64,000 nt of DNA from Janthinobacterium sp. (GCA_025360045.1 JANYCY010000074.1:62001-126000), one strand, 5' to 3'; positions 31,520 through 41,589 are shown, numbered from the stretch's first letter. Notes: generated by a model not told the origin, from the letters alone. A program made the numbers and translations.

Positions 31520-31668
31520 AATAGGCTGGATTTATGCGAGGTAAGTAAATTATACCCCCGTAAAAACGCAAAAAGACCGACCTTTTATCAGCCATGGCTT
31601 GCAAATTACTTTGGAATTAAAAACTAAAATTTAGTTCAGGCGAATCATTTGCAAGCATTGAATCATGT

Positions 31669-32073
31669 GTAGGGCGGGTGAAACCCGCCAGATTTATATC
31701 TTAGAAGCTCATAAACGGCGGGTTTCACCCATGTGCGCTAACCAAAGTCAAAAAGACCTTTTTAGTGCCTTCGGCACGTTGATTTAGGTGCGGGCGTCCC
31801 GCTGGACCTTCCTTTCTTGCGCGGCCAAGAAACGAAGCCAAAGAAGGCCGCCCCAGCCAGCACGAAACCCCTCGTTGCGGACAATCGAGGCGGCGTCAAT
31901 TCAACTCGCTTCGCTCAAACACGAATTGACGCCCCCCCCGCCCCGCTTGTTCCTCGCTTCGGCGTGCTTCAAGGGGAGGGTAATAGCCCCATGTGAGGAG
32001 CATAGTAATTGTGTGATTTCGCTGTTTGCAAATAAATACAATGCCTAACACTCATGGGTTTCACCCGCCCTAC
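31669..32073. repeat. Large duplicated non-coding element, copy 1 (about 405 bp)
   Basis: It begins GTAGGGCGGGTGAAACCCGC and ends GGGTTTCACCCGCCCTAC, the outer palindromes. The interior (from about 31736) has GTGCCTTCGGCAC, GGTGCGGGCGTCCCGC, AAGAAACGAAGCCAAAGAAG and CGTCAATTCAACTCGCTTCG. The copy at 50215-50627 has the same order with scattered differences and small gaps. Reading frames inside (for example 31788-32048) differ between copies and are not credible genes. It overlaps the stop codon of the peptidase gene at 32070. Confidence 0.85.
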
Positions 32074-32588
32074 ACATCATGCCAACACCAATGCCAAGGC
32101 TCATAGAGATAGCCAGCTGGATTGCCGCGTGGGAACGATAGGCTAAAGCCAAAGTGCGTGGCGTTGAGGTTTAGCCAAGTAAAGGCGGGGGTGGCTTCAA
32201 AGGCTTCTTCAACCACAGGGCCGCCGGGCTGGTAGATATCTACAGCTTGGCCGGTGTGGTGCTCGCTGCAGCCGGGTGGAGCAAGTACTTGCAAGATCTG
32301 CTCGATATCTTGTCCCTGCGACAACTTTCTTTGAATCAACTCACACTGCCGACTTGATGCCCGATACGCCGAGGTGATCTGGATATCGACGCCATCTAGA
32401 GCAGCGGCAGCCTGCATTGCTAGCCATGCTGCTGCTGCACTCGGGGTGAGCTGCCACACACGGCCATCGCTAGCGATGGCTACATCGACTAGCTCGCTGG
32501 CTTCTTCAAATAATTGCAAAGGACGGCGACTCAGTAAATCGAGTGGAATGCCTAGATCTGCCCAAGCCGCTGCAATGGTCGGCGTCAT
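32070..32588 (-). CDS. M15-family D-alanyl-D-alanine carboxypeptidase-like peptidase
   Basis: A 172-residue protein without signal peptide. ITSAYRASSRQCELIQRKLS, then CSEHHTGQAVDIYQPGG and a final EPWHWCWHD provide the zinc ligands His/Asp/His and the S-x-H-x-x-G-x-A-x-D motif of VanY/LdcB M15 peptidases, which trim peptidoglycan stem peptides. The lack of an export signal is odd for such an enzyme, so the substrate is uncertain. It ends inside the outer palindrome of the repeated element. It stands 2 bases after parC. Confidence 0.8.
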   Translation of the reverse strand: MTPTIAAAWADLGIPLDLLSRRPLQLFEEASELVDVAIASDGRVWQLTPSAAAAWLAMQAAAALDGVDIQITSAYRASSRQCELIQRKLSQGQDIEQILQVLAPPGCSEHHTGQAVDIYQPGGPVVEEAFEATPAFTWLNLNATHFGFSLSFPRGNPAGYLYEPWHWCWHDV

Positions 32589-32590
32589 GA

Positions 32591-34957
32591 TTAAAATCTT
32601 GGCATCTTCAAACCGGCATGAATAGGCTTGCCTTTACGTGCTCGCTTACCTAAATAGGCGGCGATTTCATTGGTATTGAGCACCCAATCAATCGCTTTAC
32701 CTGCACGACCGGTACCGCTGATTTTTAGCGTTAGGCCATCACAAACCGTAATGGCTGCCAGTGAATCTTTATCGTCAAAAGCCATGGTAATCACACCACG
32801 CCCACCGCCCGTTAGCTGTTTAAACTCGCTAAAGGTAAAGATATGCAGCTTGCTGTTTTGGGAAAGACAAGCAACGTGCGATGTTTCACGTGGAACAAAG
32901 GTAGAAACTTTAAGCAGCGTTTCGCCTTCTTCTAGCGTGAGGAAGCTCTTACCGGCTTTTTGGCGGCTCATTAAGTTTTCAAATAAGCAGTAAAAACCAT
33001 AACCATTAGAATTAGCGATCACTACATGATCTTGAGGTTTAGCGGCCAGTAGCTGGGTAATTTGTGACTTAGGCGTCAGATCGACTAAAGTCGTGACTGG
33101 CACGCCATCGCCTCTGCCGCCAGGAATGATAGCGGCTTGAATACTATAGACTCGGCCATCGCTACCAAACATGGCAATTGGGTCGATAGAACGGCATTCA
33201 ATAAAGGCCAACAGCGTATCGCCGTCTTTAAAGCTAAGGTTTTGCAGATCGAGCGCATGGCCTTGGCGGGCACGCATCCAGCCTTTTTCAGACAGGATAA
33301 TGGTGACCGGCTCATCTACTACCGTGACTTCGAGCGAGGCACGTTCTGCTTCTACAATCAGCGTTCTACGCGGATCTGCAAACTTCTTTTTATCTGCTTC
33401 GATTTCTTTGATGATCAGTTTTTGCATCACATCGGGTGTGGCTAAAAGATGCTCAAGCTCGGCTTTTTCTTTAGCTAAATCAGCCAATTCTTGTTCAAGC
33501 TTAATGCCTTCCAAGCGCGCTAATTGGCGCAAGCGAATTTCTAAAATATCTTCGGCTTGGCGATCGCTTAAATTAAATGCCTCAATCAAAGCTATTTTTG
33601 GATCGTCGCTATGACGAATAATACGGATCACTTCGTCGATATTTAAGAAGACAATTAAGCGGCCTTCTAAAATATGCATACGATCATTCACCTGCCCCAA
33701 GCGATGCTTGGTGCGGCGGGTGACGGTATCAAAGCGGAAAGAAATCCATTCGGCAATCACTTGCTGCAGCGACTTTTGCCCAGGGCGGCCATCGCGACCA
33801 ATGGTCACCATATTGATGGATAAACCACTTTCTAGCGCGGTGTGCGCCAGTAGCAGCTTCATCATATCGTCTGGATTTTGCCTTGATGATTTTGGCTCGA
33901 TCACCAAGCGAACGGCGTTTTCCTTGCCCGATTCATCCCTTACCCTATCGATCAAAGACAGAATAAGTTGCTTGGTTTGAATCTGTTCTTGGGTTAGGGC
34001 TTTTTTGCCCTTTTTGATTTTTGGATTGCTTAAATCTTCAATCTCTTCCAACACTTTTTGCGTGGAAGTGCCGTGCGGTAATTCATTAATCACAATCTGC
34101 CACTGGCCACGGGCTAAGTCTTCTTTGGTCCAGCGGGCGCGAACTTTTAAGCTGCCTCGGCCATTTTCATAGGCCGTCACAATATCTTTGCGTGGCGAGA
34201 TAATCTGCCCGCCACCTGGCAAATCTGGCCCTTGGATATAGCTGAGCAAATCACTGGTGGTCAGCGTCGGCTTTTTAATCAGCGCAATGGCCGCATCGGC
34301 GACTTCACCCAGATTGTGCGCTGGGATTTCCGTTGCCATCCCCACAGCAATCCCCGATGCGCCGTTAAGCAGCAGCATAGGCAGGCGTGCGGGCAGCAAG
34401 GATGGCTCTTGGAATGCGCCATCGTAGTTAGGCACAAAATCGGTGGTGCCTTTATCTAGCTCGCTGAGCAATAGCTCGGCAATCGGCGTTAAGCGTGCTT
34501 CGGTATATCGCATCGCCGCTGCGCCATCGCCATCGCGGCTACCAAAATTGCCCTGACCATCAATCAGCGGATAACGTAAGGAAAAGTCTTGAGCAATACG
34601 CACCAGCGCGTCATAGGCCGATTGATCGCCGTGCGGATGGTATTTACCCATCACATCACCGACAATACGTGCCGATTTAATCGGCTTGGCATTAGCAACG
34701 AGGCCAAGGCCGTGCATGGTAAACAGAATACGGCGCTGTACCGGCTTTTGCCCGTCTTCTACTTGAGGTAAGGCGCGGCTTTTAATCACGCTCATCGCGT
34801 ATTCGAGATAGCTTTTTTCTGCGTACAAGCCTAGCTGTACGGATTCGGCATCGTCTGGAGTAGCAGAGATCTGCGCTTCAACAAAACGGCGCGGGCCTTG
34901 ATCTGCGATGCTTTCCAACTCGTCGGCATCATTAGGTTCTATATCGTGCTGAGTCAT
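32591..34957 (-). CDS. parC: DNA topoisomerase IV subunit A
   Basis: A 788-residue protein. Typical GyrA/ParC winged-helix region: [20 protein letters not shown] with the quinolone-region residues, and [10 protein letters not shown] with the catalytic Tyr (about residue 151). The C-terminal part has degenerate beta-pinwheel repeats, with no GyrA box QRRGGKG, so ParC. With ParE it decatenates daughter chromosomes. A parS-like palindrome abuts the start codon (34958-34973) and another lies in the gene (32882-32897). parE is 20 kb away. Confidence 0.95.
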   Translation of the reverse strand: MTQHDIEPNDADELESIADQGPRRFVEAQISATPDDAESVQLGLYAEKSYLEYAMSVIKSRALPQVEDGQKPVQRRILFTMHGLGLVANAKPIKSARIVGDVMGKYHPHGDQSAYDALVRIAQDFSLRYPLIDGQGNFGSRDGDGAAAMRYTEARLTPIAELLLSELDKGTTDFVPNYDGAFQEPSLLPARLPMLLLNGASGIAVGMATEIPAHNLGEVADAAIALIKKPTLTTSDLLSYIQGPDLPGGGQIISPRKDIVTAYENGRGSLKVRARWTKEDLARGQWQIVINELPHGTSTQKVLEEIEDLSNPKIKKGKKALTQEQIQTKQLILSLIDRVRDESGKENAVRLVIEPKSSRQNPDDMMKLLLAHTALESGLSINMVTIGRDGRPGQKSLQQVIAEWISFRFDTVTRRTKHRLGQVNDRMHILEGRLIVFLNIDEVIRIIRHSDDPKIALIEAFNLSDRQAEDILEIRLRQLARLEGIKLEQELADLAKEKAELEHLLATPDVMQKLIIKEIEADKKKFADPRRTLIVEAERASLEVTVVDEPVTIILSEKGWMRARQGHALDLQNLSFKDGDTLLAFIECRSIDPIAMFGSDGRVYSIQAAIIPGGRGDGVPVTTLVDLTPKSQITQLLAAKPQDHVVIANSNGYGFYCLFENLMSRQKAGKSFLTLEEGETLLKVSTFVPRETSHVACLSQNSKLHIFTFSEFKQLTGGGRGVITMAFDDKDSLAAITVCDGLTLKISGTGRAGKAIDWVLNTNEIAAYLGKRARKGKPIHAGLKMPRF
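32882..32897. promoter_or_regulatory. parS-like site inside parC
   Basis: TGTTTCACGTGGAACA matches the bacterial parS consensus TGTTTCACGTGAAACA with one mismatch. Such sites are bound by ParB to segregate the chromosome. Being within coding sequence is common for parS. Confidence 0.7.
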
Positions 34958-34973
34958 GGTTTCACGTGGAACA
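34958..34973. promoter_or_regulatory. parS-like site abutting the parC start codon
   Basis: GGTTTCACGTGGAACA has 14 of 16 matches to the parS consensus. It lies directly 5' of the ATG of parC. Confidence 0.6.
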
Positions 34974-35184
34974 TTTGAGGATGGGATTGTAGCGAATTAT
35001 CAAGCATGCAAAATGTCAGAATGTCCTTGCATCTAGATGAAGAACGACTGGGCATCTACTTGGGCTTGCATTGAAGGCAAGATAGTATGCCTAGATCCTT
35101 GCCCGAATCTACTCACTTTTTATGTCTTGTGTTGTTTCTGTTGAAATTGACGTATGTAAAAGGTCAAAAAAATAAGATGAATTC

Positions 35185-36036
35185 ATGCAAAAAATAGCTT
35201 ATTTAATCTTGGTTTTACTTTGGTCTACCACGCCTTTGGCGATTAATTGGAGCGTACAGGGCGTGCCCTACTCTGCCGCACTTGCTGCTCGGTTTGGGCT
35301 GGCCGCTGCTTTAGCCCTCCTTGTGTTGATTGTTTGCAGGCAAAAAATACCTGCTAGCAGCTGGCCAGCCAGTGCCTGTGCTGGCTTTGCCACCTCTTTG
35401 GCGATGCTCTGTGTTTATTGGGCATCACAAACCGTATCGTCTGGTTTAGTTGCGGTGCTGTTTGGCTTGATCCCTTTAGCAACGGCCGGTTTTTCATGGC
35501 TATGGCTGGGCTTAAAATTACGTCGTTTTGAAGTGCTGGCGATGGTGATAGGGATCTCAGGCTTGCTGATTATTTTTGCTGAAAAGTTAAATTCGGCCGG
35601 CGTAGTGGGCGTGGCGGTGGTGCTGCTTGCGGTATTGATTCAGGCGGCAGCTGCAGTAAAGCTTAAAAAACTAGCCGCTGGGCAATCGCCACTGGCGGTG
35701 AATGCAGGGGCATTGAGCATTGCAACTGTGCTGCTGAGCGCGGTGTGTGTATGGCAAACCGATGTCACGAATTTAATTTTCCCCAAGCAAAGCTTAGCTG
35801 CGATTGGCTATTTAGCTGTGTTTGGCTCAGTGCTGGGCTTTAGCCTGTATTACTGGCTGATCCGCGAATGCAAGCCGATTACCGTGTCACTTATTTCCCT
35901 GATTACGCCAGCGACTGCTTTATGGACGGGATACAGCCTGAATGGCGAAGAAGTTTCGGGTTCTTTGATTTGGGGAACAGCGTGTATTTTGCTGGGGCTG
36001 GCGGTGCATTTGTTGGCGCAGCGAGGGAGGGGGTGA
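35185..36036 (+). CDS. EamA/DMT-family transporter
   Basis: A 283-residue membrane protein with about ten transmembrane helices in two EamA repeats. N-terminal LILVLLWSTTPLAINWSVQG and LAARFGLAAALALLVLI are typical of the family. The second repeat has YLAVFGSVLGFSLYYWLI and PITVSLISLITPATALWTGY. Members export or import small metabolites; the substrate is not predictable. Single gene, divergent from parC, followed by repeat elements. Confidence 0.85.
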   Translation: MQKIAYLILVLLWSTTPLAINWSVQGVPYSAALAARFGLAAALALLVLIVCRQKIPASSWPASACAGFATSLAMLCVYWASQTVSSGLVAVLFGLIPLATAGFSWLWLGLKLRRFEVLAMVIGISGLLIIFAEKLNSAGVVGVAVVLLAVLIQAAAAVKLKKLAAGQSPLAVNAGALSIATVLLSAVCVWQTDVTNLIFPKQSLAAIGYLAVFGSVLGFSLYYWLIRECKPITVSLISLITPATALWTGYSLNGEEVSGSLIWGTACILLGLAVHLLAQRGRG

Positions 36037-36048
36037 TTTAGAGAATGT

Positions 36049-36373
36049 GGCAAAAACCCAAATCTTGAACCACGGAGGTCACAGAGAACACGGAGTTTCA
36101 CGGAGAAAACCATATGATTTATTTAGGTTTTCTGTGAGTAGACAATATTTGTAGGGTGGGCACGTCGTTGTGCCTACCATAAGCCTCACTAAAGACAGAA
36201 ACATAGTAAAAAAGCTGATTTTTATAGGGTGTGCAAGTCGCTTTTCTTGCGCACCGTTTTCTGCGCACCGACTGCGTCGTTGTACTCCCTATAATTTCCG
36301 ATTCGCTCTATGACTAAAGCTTAGCTTGATTTCTGTAGGGTACGCTGTTGCGCCCACCCTACACGTCTCCGTG
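36049..36373. repeat. Intergenic cluster of repeat elements
   Basis: It contains a CACGGAG-type element (36053-36111), a GTAGGGTGGGCACGTCGTTG palindrome (36152-36180), a TAGGGTGTGCAAGTCG palindrome (36223-36292), another GTAGGGT...CACCCTACAC pair (36335-36363) and an inverted CCGTGGTTCAAGATT. No gene is seen. Confidence 0.65.
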
Positions 36374-36375
36374 GT

Positions 36376-37644
36376 TCAAGATTTAGGTATCTCTACGCAA
36401 GGTGGCAAATACGAAAGCAGCTTTTGGGTAGCGCCTCGATGGGCGCTGGCGAAGGTTTTGCCTGCTTGCCCCATGTCTTTGCGCTCGTCTGCATGGGCAA
36501 GCAAATACTTGGCTTGCTGGATGATGGCGTGGATGTCTTCGCCTTGCCATGCTGCATGGCTAGCGATGGCTTCCTTAGCTGCTTGGCTAAAGTTATAGGT
36601 GGATGGGCCAAGTAATACGGGGGTGCCTAGGGCGCAGGCTTCGATGAGGTTTTGGCTACCGAAGGACAGGATGGAGCCGCCGATAATGGCGAGATCGCTG
36701 GCTGCGTAGTAGCGAGTCATTTCCCCCATCGAGTCGCCTAGCAAGACTTGCACATGGTTTGCTACAGGGCTTTCATCCCAAGTGCTGCGCTTGAGTAGCT
36801 GTAAACCACGAGCCTCTACCAGCATGGCGACTTCTTCAAAACGCTGTGGATGGCGTGGCACCAAAATTAAAAGCAGTGATTCTGGCCAAGTGGCTAAGGC
36901 ATCAAGCAGCAGTGCTTCTTCGCCATCCCGGCTGGATGCAAACAGCAGCACATTGTGGGGGCCGAAGTTGGAGCGCCAGCTTAGTCCATGGGCGATGGCG
37001 CTTTCATCGGGCAAATTATCAAATTTGATATTGCCGATAATTTGCGTGTTGCTGCTGCCTAATTGCTTTAAACGTGCTGCATCCATTTCGCTTTGTGCCA
37101 ATACACCGGCAAGCCGAGCGACGGCAGGTTTGATGAGGGAGCTGACTTTTAAATAGCCCTTAAGCGATTTCTCGGATAAACGCGCATTGGCTAAAAACAA
37201 GGGCATCTCAAAATCGGCGCAGCCATGAATCAGATTGGGCCAGATTTCGGTTTCCATCAGTACGCCAAAGCTGGGCCGAAAATGCTTTAAAAAGCGCCTT
37301 ACTGCGCTGGGATAGTCGTAAGGCAGATAGACGATTTCGGCGAAGTCGGCAAATAACTCTTGCGCGGTAGCTCGGCCTGTTGGCGTCATGCAGCTGATTA
37401 AAAAACGATGCTGAGGATAGGCTGTTTTAAGCGCCGTAACTAAGGGCGCTGCGGCACGGGTTTCGCCAACCGATACGGCGTGTAGCCAAATTAAAGGAGT
37501 GCTATTTGGCTTGCTGGCATAAAAGCCCAGCCGCTCACGCCAGTGCTGGCGATAAGCTGGCTGGCGTTTGGAGCGTTTAAGTAGATATAAAAAGATAAGC
37601 GGGAAAACGCAGCAGAGCAGCGCGCGATAAAGCCAGCGGCTCAT
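36376..37644 (-). CDS. waaA: 3-deoxy-D-manno-octulosonic acid (Kdo) transferase
   Basis: A 422-residue inner-membrane-associated glycosyltransferase. The N-terminal segment LYRALLCCVFPLIFLYLLKR is a membrane anchor. LIWLHAVSVGETRAAAPLVT, then FGVLMETEIWPNLI, FLANARLSEKSLKGY and the C-terminal GGSILSFGSQNLIEACALGT are typical of KdtA/WaaA. It adds Kdo to lipid A precursor. It follows waaC (37756-38706) on the same strand with 111 bp between, so the two form an LPS inner-core cluster. Confidence 0.93.
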   Translation of the reverse strand: MSRWLYRALLCCVFPLIFLYLLKRSKRQPAYRQHWRERLGFYASKPNSTPLIWLHAVSVGETRAAAPLVTALKTAYPQHRFLISCMTPTGRATAQELFADFAEIVYLPYDYPSAVRRFLKHFRPSFGVLMETEIWPNLIHGCADFEMPLFLANARLSEKSLKGYLKVSSLIKPAVARLAGVLAQSEMDAARLKQLGSSNTQIIGNIKFDNLPDESAIAHGLSWRSNFGPHNVLLFASSRDGEEALLLDALATWPESLLLILVPRHPQRFEEVAMLVEARGLQLLKRSTWDESPVANHVQVLLGDSMGEMTRYYAASDLAIIGGSILSFGSQNLIEACALGTPVLLGPSTYNFSQAAKEAIASHAAWQGEDIHAIIQQAKYLLAHADERKDMGQAGKTFASAHRGATQKLLSYLPPCVEIPKS

Positions 37645-37755
37645 GCTCTATCTCCAGTTATTAGATGGTAGGTAAACAGAGTCACGCAACGTAGCTGCTC
37701 GCGGCTCATGCCCTGCCCCCATTTATCTGAGCCACACATCGTAAAATCCAGTGAC

Positions 37756-38706
37756 TCATTTCATGCCATCCAGCGTGGCTTGCCAAACTGATTCCAAGCT
37801 AGGCGGTGCGCCATTGCTGCCTAAATTAACCGCATAGCTGCTGGCTAATACGCCAGTTAGTTCTGGGTCTGATGCGCAAAAAATGGCGATCACGGGGACG
37901 GCAACGGCGGCGGCAAGATGGGCAAGACCAGTATCTACGCCAACCACAACTTGGCTAGATGCCAGTAGCGAAGCCGCTTCTTCCAAGCTCATCCGGGGTG
38001 GGCAAACTGCATTCGGGATGGCTGCAGCAAGGCGCTGGCTGCGCTCTTGTTCCATAGCATTACCCCAAGGCAATACGCTATGGATGCCCATGGCATCTAA
38101 GTGCTTGCCAAGAGCAATCCAGTTTTCTTCAGCCCATTCCTTATCGCTACGGCTGGTCGCCGAAAGTAAGACGGCATAAGGCGTCGCTGGCCGCCATGCT
38201 AAAGCTAGCTTAGGAACACTGAGGCCATAAACGATATTGTCATCGATCGTGTAGTTAAATACCTGAGCACTTAGCTGGCGATTTCTGGTGATGGCGTGTT
38301 GATTACGTGACACTGGGTAGGTGTTTTGATAAGCCAAACTGGCTAAGCCCTCCCTTGCCGATGCTTTGTCGTAACCGCTAATTGGGCCAAGTGCTTGTTT
38401 AGCAATAAAGGCACTTTTAATTAAGCCTTGAGAATCAAGAATTAAATCATATTGGCAATGGCGTAATTTACGGCGAAAGTGAATGAATTCTGCTCTGGAT
38501 TTAAGCGGAGCCTTACGCCAGCGTCGTAATGCAGTCGGAATCACCGTGCGCACTGCGGGGTGTAGGGCGGGCAAGGCAGCAAAGCCCTCTTCTACCACCC
38601 AATCGATGGCAATGTCGGGCCTGTGCTTGGCTAAATCGCTCAGAGCAGGAAAATGATGAATGATGTCTCCCATCGAGGAGAGACGAATAATGAGGGTCTG
38701 AAACAT
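37756..38706 (-). CDS. waaC: Lipopolysaccharide heptosyltransferase I
   Basis: A 316-residue GT9 glycosyltransferase. Start MFQTLIIRLSSMGDIIHHFP is the hallmark (LIVKTSSLGDVIHTLP-type). AIDWVVEEGFAALPALHPAV and LILDSQGLIKSAFIAKQALG follow. Near the C-terminus SLEEAASLLASSQVVVGVDTG then LAHLAAAVAVPVIAIFC is the nucleotide-sugar site. It transfers the first heptose to Kdo2-lipid A. Operon partner waaA follows. Confidence 0.93.
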   Translation of the reverse strand: MFQTLIIRLSSMGDIIHHFPALSDLAKHRPDIAIDWVVEEGFAALPALHPAVRTVIPTALRRWRKAPLKSRAEFIHFRRKLRHCQYDLILDSQGLIKSAFIAKQALGPISGYDKASAREGLASLAYQNTYPVSRNQHAITRNRQLSAQVFNYTIDDNIVYGLSVPKLALAWRPATPYAVLLSATSRSDKEWAEENWIALGKHLDAMGIHSVLPWGNAMEQERSQRLAAAIPNAVCPPRMSLEEAASLLASSQVVVGVDTGLAHLAAAVAVPVIAIFCASDPELTGVLASSYAVNLGSNGAPPSLESVWQATLDGMK

Positions 38707-38776
38707 GGCAGCATTCTACCCGCACTTGCTTTATAAGAACTACACTGAGAACAACGCATTTTTACAGGACTAGTAA

Positions 38777-39382
38777 ATGATGACTGACCATAGTTTACTG
38801 TTTCTTTCCTGGATACTGGCGCTGTTTATGTTTGGCTTATGGCTATGGAGCGAACGTATACGCCGCATACAGAAAACAAAGCTCATAGAATTAATCGGCA
38901 AAGATCTCCTTACAGGTTTATCTAATCGTCGACATTTTTTAGATATCGCCGCGCGTGAAATTAATCGTAGTCAGCGTTTTTCTAATCCTCTGAGCGCTTT
39001 AATCATTGATGTTGATGATTTACGCCATCTTAATAAAACCTATGGGCATATTGGGGGCGATTTAGCACTTAATCATTTAGCGCAAGCCTGCCGACAAAGC
39101 GTACGAGATTTCGATTTAATTGCTCGATTTTCAGGAGAAGAAATCGCCCTGCTCCTGCCTGATACCCCCTTAGATGGCGCTATTGTTGTGGCTGAGCGCA
39201 TCCGTAGAAAATCGGCCGAAAATAGAATTGCGATGCCCGATGGCTTGGAATTCACCATGACCGTGTGTATTGGCGTGGCGCAAACTCAAAATGAAATGGA
39301 TAGCACAGAAGATTTATTATTAGCCGCAGATTCCGCCTTGCAAAGCGCAATGGCGGCTGGGCCAAATAAAGTTATGTATTAG
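38777..39382 (+). CDS. GGDEF-domain protein with degenerate active-site motif
   Basis: A 201-residue protein. Residues 7-24 are one transmembrane helix, then a GGDEF domain (DLLTGLSNRRHFLDIAAREI). The active-site motif reads SGEEI instead of GGEEF. The allosteric I-site RxxD (RDFD, five residues before) is intact. It may make cyclic-di-GMP weakly or act as a c-di-GMP receptor. Single gene divergent from waaC. Confidence 0.85.
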   Translation: MMTDHSLLFLSWILALFMFGLWLWSERIRRIQKTKLIELIGKDLLTGLSNRRHFLDIAAREINRSQRFSNPLSALIIDVDDLRHLNKTYGHIGGDLALNHLAQACRQSVRDFDLIARFSGEEIALLLPDTPLDGAIVVAERIRRKSAENRIAMPDGLEFTMTVCIGVAQTQNEMDSTEDLLLAADSALQSAMAAGPNKVMY

Positions 39383-39387
39383 CTTTA

Positions 39388-39542
39388 GGATGTGGCTCAA
39401 AATAAATCCCGTGTGACCTATTAATGCAAAAGCGTCATCCCCGAGCGTATTTATCGGGGATCCAGCAGAGTAGCTGGATTCCCGCCAAAAGCATGCGGGA
39501 ATGACGACGTTTTGTAGTGGGAAGTAAATATGAGCCATATCC
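39388..39542. repeat. MITE-like element, copy 1 (155 bp)
   Basis: Ends GGATGTGGCTCA and TGAGCCATATCC are imperfect terminal inverted repeats. The interior carries CGTCATCCCCGAGCG, GCTGGATTCCCGCC and GCGGGAATGACG. A second copy lies at 56587-56742 with the same order. Both are followed by TTACT. A non-autonomous mobile element is inferred. Confidence 0.65.
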
Positions 39543-39607
39543 TTACTTATCTACTTGCACGATGAATGTGCATCGTCTACGGTGCATTCTTTTTGCTTGG
39601 CTCCATT

Positions 39608-40645
39608 ATGTCTACTCCAAATCAAGCGCTTGCTACTGCTGCACGTCTTCACCAAGCTCAATTAACTAAGCCGCAGGGCAGCTTAGGCAAACTTGAAGAG
39701 TTGGCTATCTGGTTTGCTGCGCGCTCAAACTCGGCCATGCCTAGTCGCTTACAGCCTGCGATTGTGGTGTTTGCTGCCGATCATGGCGTGGCAAGCGAGG
39801 GCGTTTCTGCGTTTCCTGCTGAAGTGACTGGCCAGATGGTGGCTAATTTTGTAGCGGGTGGTGCTGCAATTAGTGTCTTAGCCCGTGAAGCAGGAGCTAG
39901 CCTATCGGTAGTGGATGTAGGTGTTGCCAGCCATTACGTCGTTACAGCGGGAAGTAGTGCCCAGCTATTTAGAGTACCCGTGCGTGCAGGAACCGCTAAT
40001 TTGCGTCTTGAGCCTGCAATGAGCGAACAAGAATGCAATAAGGCATGGTCGATTGGTGTGGGCAGCGCACAAGAAGGCCTAGCTCGTGGCAAAACGCTGT
40101 TGATTGGCGGGGAAATGGGCATCGGCAATACCACCGCCGCCGCCGCGCTGATTTGTGCTTTGACGGATATCGATCCGACAGAAATTGTCGGCCTAGGCAC
40201 AGGCATTAGCGCCCAAAGTCGTGAAAATAAAGTTCAAGTGGTAAAAGACGCGCTGGCCCGCGCTCGTGCTGCCGGTGCAGTGACTGCTAAAGATTGGCTG
40301 ATGCAAGTCGGCGGTTTAGAAATCGCCGCCTTGGCTGGCTTTTATACCGGCGCTGCCGAGGCGGGTATTCCGGTCTTACTGGATGGGTTTATTACGACAG
40401 CTGCGGCCTTGGTTGCCGTTAAAAACAAGCCCGAAGTGGCTGATTGGCTGCTGGCCAGCCATTGCTCAGATGAAAAAGGCCATCGCCTTGCATTGGCCGC
40501 CTTGCAGCTGGAGCCGATCTTGCAATTAGGCCTACGTTTAGGCGAAGCCAGCGGAGCCGCACTCACCCTCCCCCTCATCCAAAGCGCCCTCGCCCTACAC
40601 CGTGATATGGCCACGTTTTCATCGGCGGGGATTACGACGAAGTAA
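39608..40645 (+). CDS. cobT: Nicotinate-nucleotide-dimethylbenzimidazole phosphoribosyltransferase
   Basis: A 345-residue protein from the ATG at 39608 (MSTPNQALATAARLHQAQLT). Signature segments are KPQGSLGKLEELAIWFA, VVFAADHGVASEGVSAFP and LLIGGEMGIGNTTAAAALIC, and a C-terminal part with GEASGAALTLPLIQSAL. It makes alpha-ribazole phosphate, the lower ligand of cobalamin. An upstream in-frame ATG (39566) exists without a better ribosome site. It heads the cobT-cobC-cobS cluster, whose genes are separated by repeat elements. Confidence 0.95.
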   Translation: MSTPNQALATAARLHQAQLTKPQGSLGKLEELAIWFAARSNSAMPSRLQPAIVVFAADHGVASEGVSAFPAEVTGQMVANFVAGGAAISVLAREAGASLSVVDVGVASHYVVTAGSSAQLFRVPVRAGTANLRLEPAMSEQECNKAWSIGVGSAQEGLARGKTLLIGGEMGIGNTTAAAALICALTDIDPTEIVGLGTGISAQSRENKVQVVKDALARARAAGAVTAKDWLMQVGGLEIAALAGFYTGAAEAGIPVLLDGFITTAAALVAVKNKPEVADWLLASHCSDEKGHRLALAALQLEPILQLGLRLGEASGAALTLPLIQSALALHRDMATFSSAGITTK

Positions 40646-40676
40646 TGAGCCAGCTGTGCGTGGCCCTCTAAAAAAA

Positions 40677-40915
40677 CCTTAGTTCTGTAGACACAGAGAC
40701 TGGTAAGAACACAGAGCACACAGAGAAAAGCATAAGAGTTAAATCGTATCCTGATGAGTAAGGATCTTCAGTTAGCCTTGATATTGAGCTAAATCTTGAA
40801 CCACAGAGGGCACAGAGAACACAGAGTTTCACAGAGTAATGCGATAGATTCGATGGTTTTCTCTGTGGACCTCTGTGACCTCGTTTTACTCTGTGGTTCA
40901 AGGTTTGGCTCCCTT
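40677..40915. repeat. CACAGAG-family elements between cobT and cobC
   Basis: Short form at 40680-40730 and a full palindromic form at 40788-40906. The left arm ATCTTGAACCACAGAG has four CACAGAG units about 9 bp apart, and the right arm CTCTGTGGTTCAAG mirrors it. It would fold into a long hairpin in the transcript. Confidence 0.8.
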
Positions 40916-40957
40916 AGCTGTGTCTACAGACCTTTTTTCAGCTTTCGGTATTTAATC

Positions 40958-41572
40958 ATGAGTAGTTTTCGTCTTACGCTTTTGCGGCATGGCGCTACGG
41001 TTGCCCCAAAGGGGATGATAATCGGCCATACCGATCTGCCTTTATCCCTATTGGGCGAGCAGCAGTTGGCTAGCCGCAATGATCACTTTGTCCGCTTTCC
41101 GCCAAGCAGCATTGCCAGCTCTGATCTAGGCCGCTGTGCGGGCTTTGCTCGGCAGTTGGCGGCAACAGCGGGGCTGGATTGCCATATCGATCGCAATTTA
41201 CGCGAAATGTGTTTTGGCGAACTGGATGGTTTGGCCAAGGCGCAATGGAGCGAACAACAGCAGGCTGCTTGGGCGCTTTGGTCACACAATCCTGAGGAAA
41301 ATACGGCTGCTGGTATTGAACGCTGGGCGGATTTTTCTGCCAGGGTCAATGCGGCTTTCCGCTCATGGTTACAAGCTGGCCAAGGGGATCATAGGGTATT
41401 GATTACCCACGGTGGTGTGGCAAAAGCGCTATTGCTAGAGTGGCTGGGCCTGCCCGCAGCGCGGCATAGTCAATTTTGGCTGGCGCACGCGGGGATGATT
41501 ACGCTTTATTGGGATGATGAATATCCACCTATTTTGCAGGGGATTGATAATGAAGTTTTGTTGGGTGTGTGA
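40958..41572 (+). CDS. cobC: Alpha-ribazole phosphatase-like histidine phosphatase
   Basis: A 204-residue protein from the ATG at 40958 (MSSFRLTLLRHGATVAPKGM). The phosphoglycerate mutase motif LRHGAT with catalytic His is at the start. REMCFGELDGLAKAQW supplies the Glu, and RVLITHGGVAKALLLEWLGL the second His. It removes phosphate from alpha-ribazole phosphate or adenosylcobalamin phosphate. Position between cobT and cobS supports the CobC call. Reading frame upstream of 40958 runs through the repeat and is not used. Confidence 0.88.
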   Translation: MSSFRLTLLRHGATVAPKGMIIGHTDLPLSLLGEQQLASRNDHFVRFPPSSIASSDLGRCAGFARQLAATAGLDCHIDRNLREMCFGELDGLAKAQWSEQQQAAWALWSHNPEENTAAGIERWADFSARVNAAFRSWLQAGQGDHRVLITHGGVAKALLLEWLGLPAARHSQFWLAHAGMITLYWDDEYPPILQGIDNEVLLGV

Positions 41573-41589
41573 GCTATTGGGATAGGTGT

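Noticed and set aside
31788-32048. Frame in the large repeat, with relatives at 50340-50546
   Set aside because: The two copies diverge by frameshifts and different ends, so no conserved protein is supported.
40788-40906. Regular CACAGAG units resembling a CRISPR-like array
   Set aside because: Units are 9 bp with no unique spacers and form one palindrome; this is an intergenic repeat.
40796-40957. N-terminal extension of cobC through the repeat
   Set aside because: The family begins at the LRHG-type motif right after the ATG at 40958; the upstream sequence is repeat DNA.
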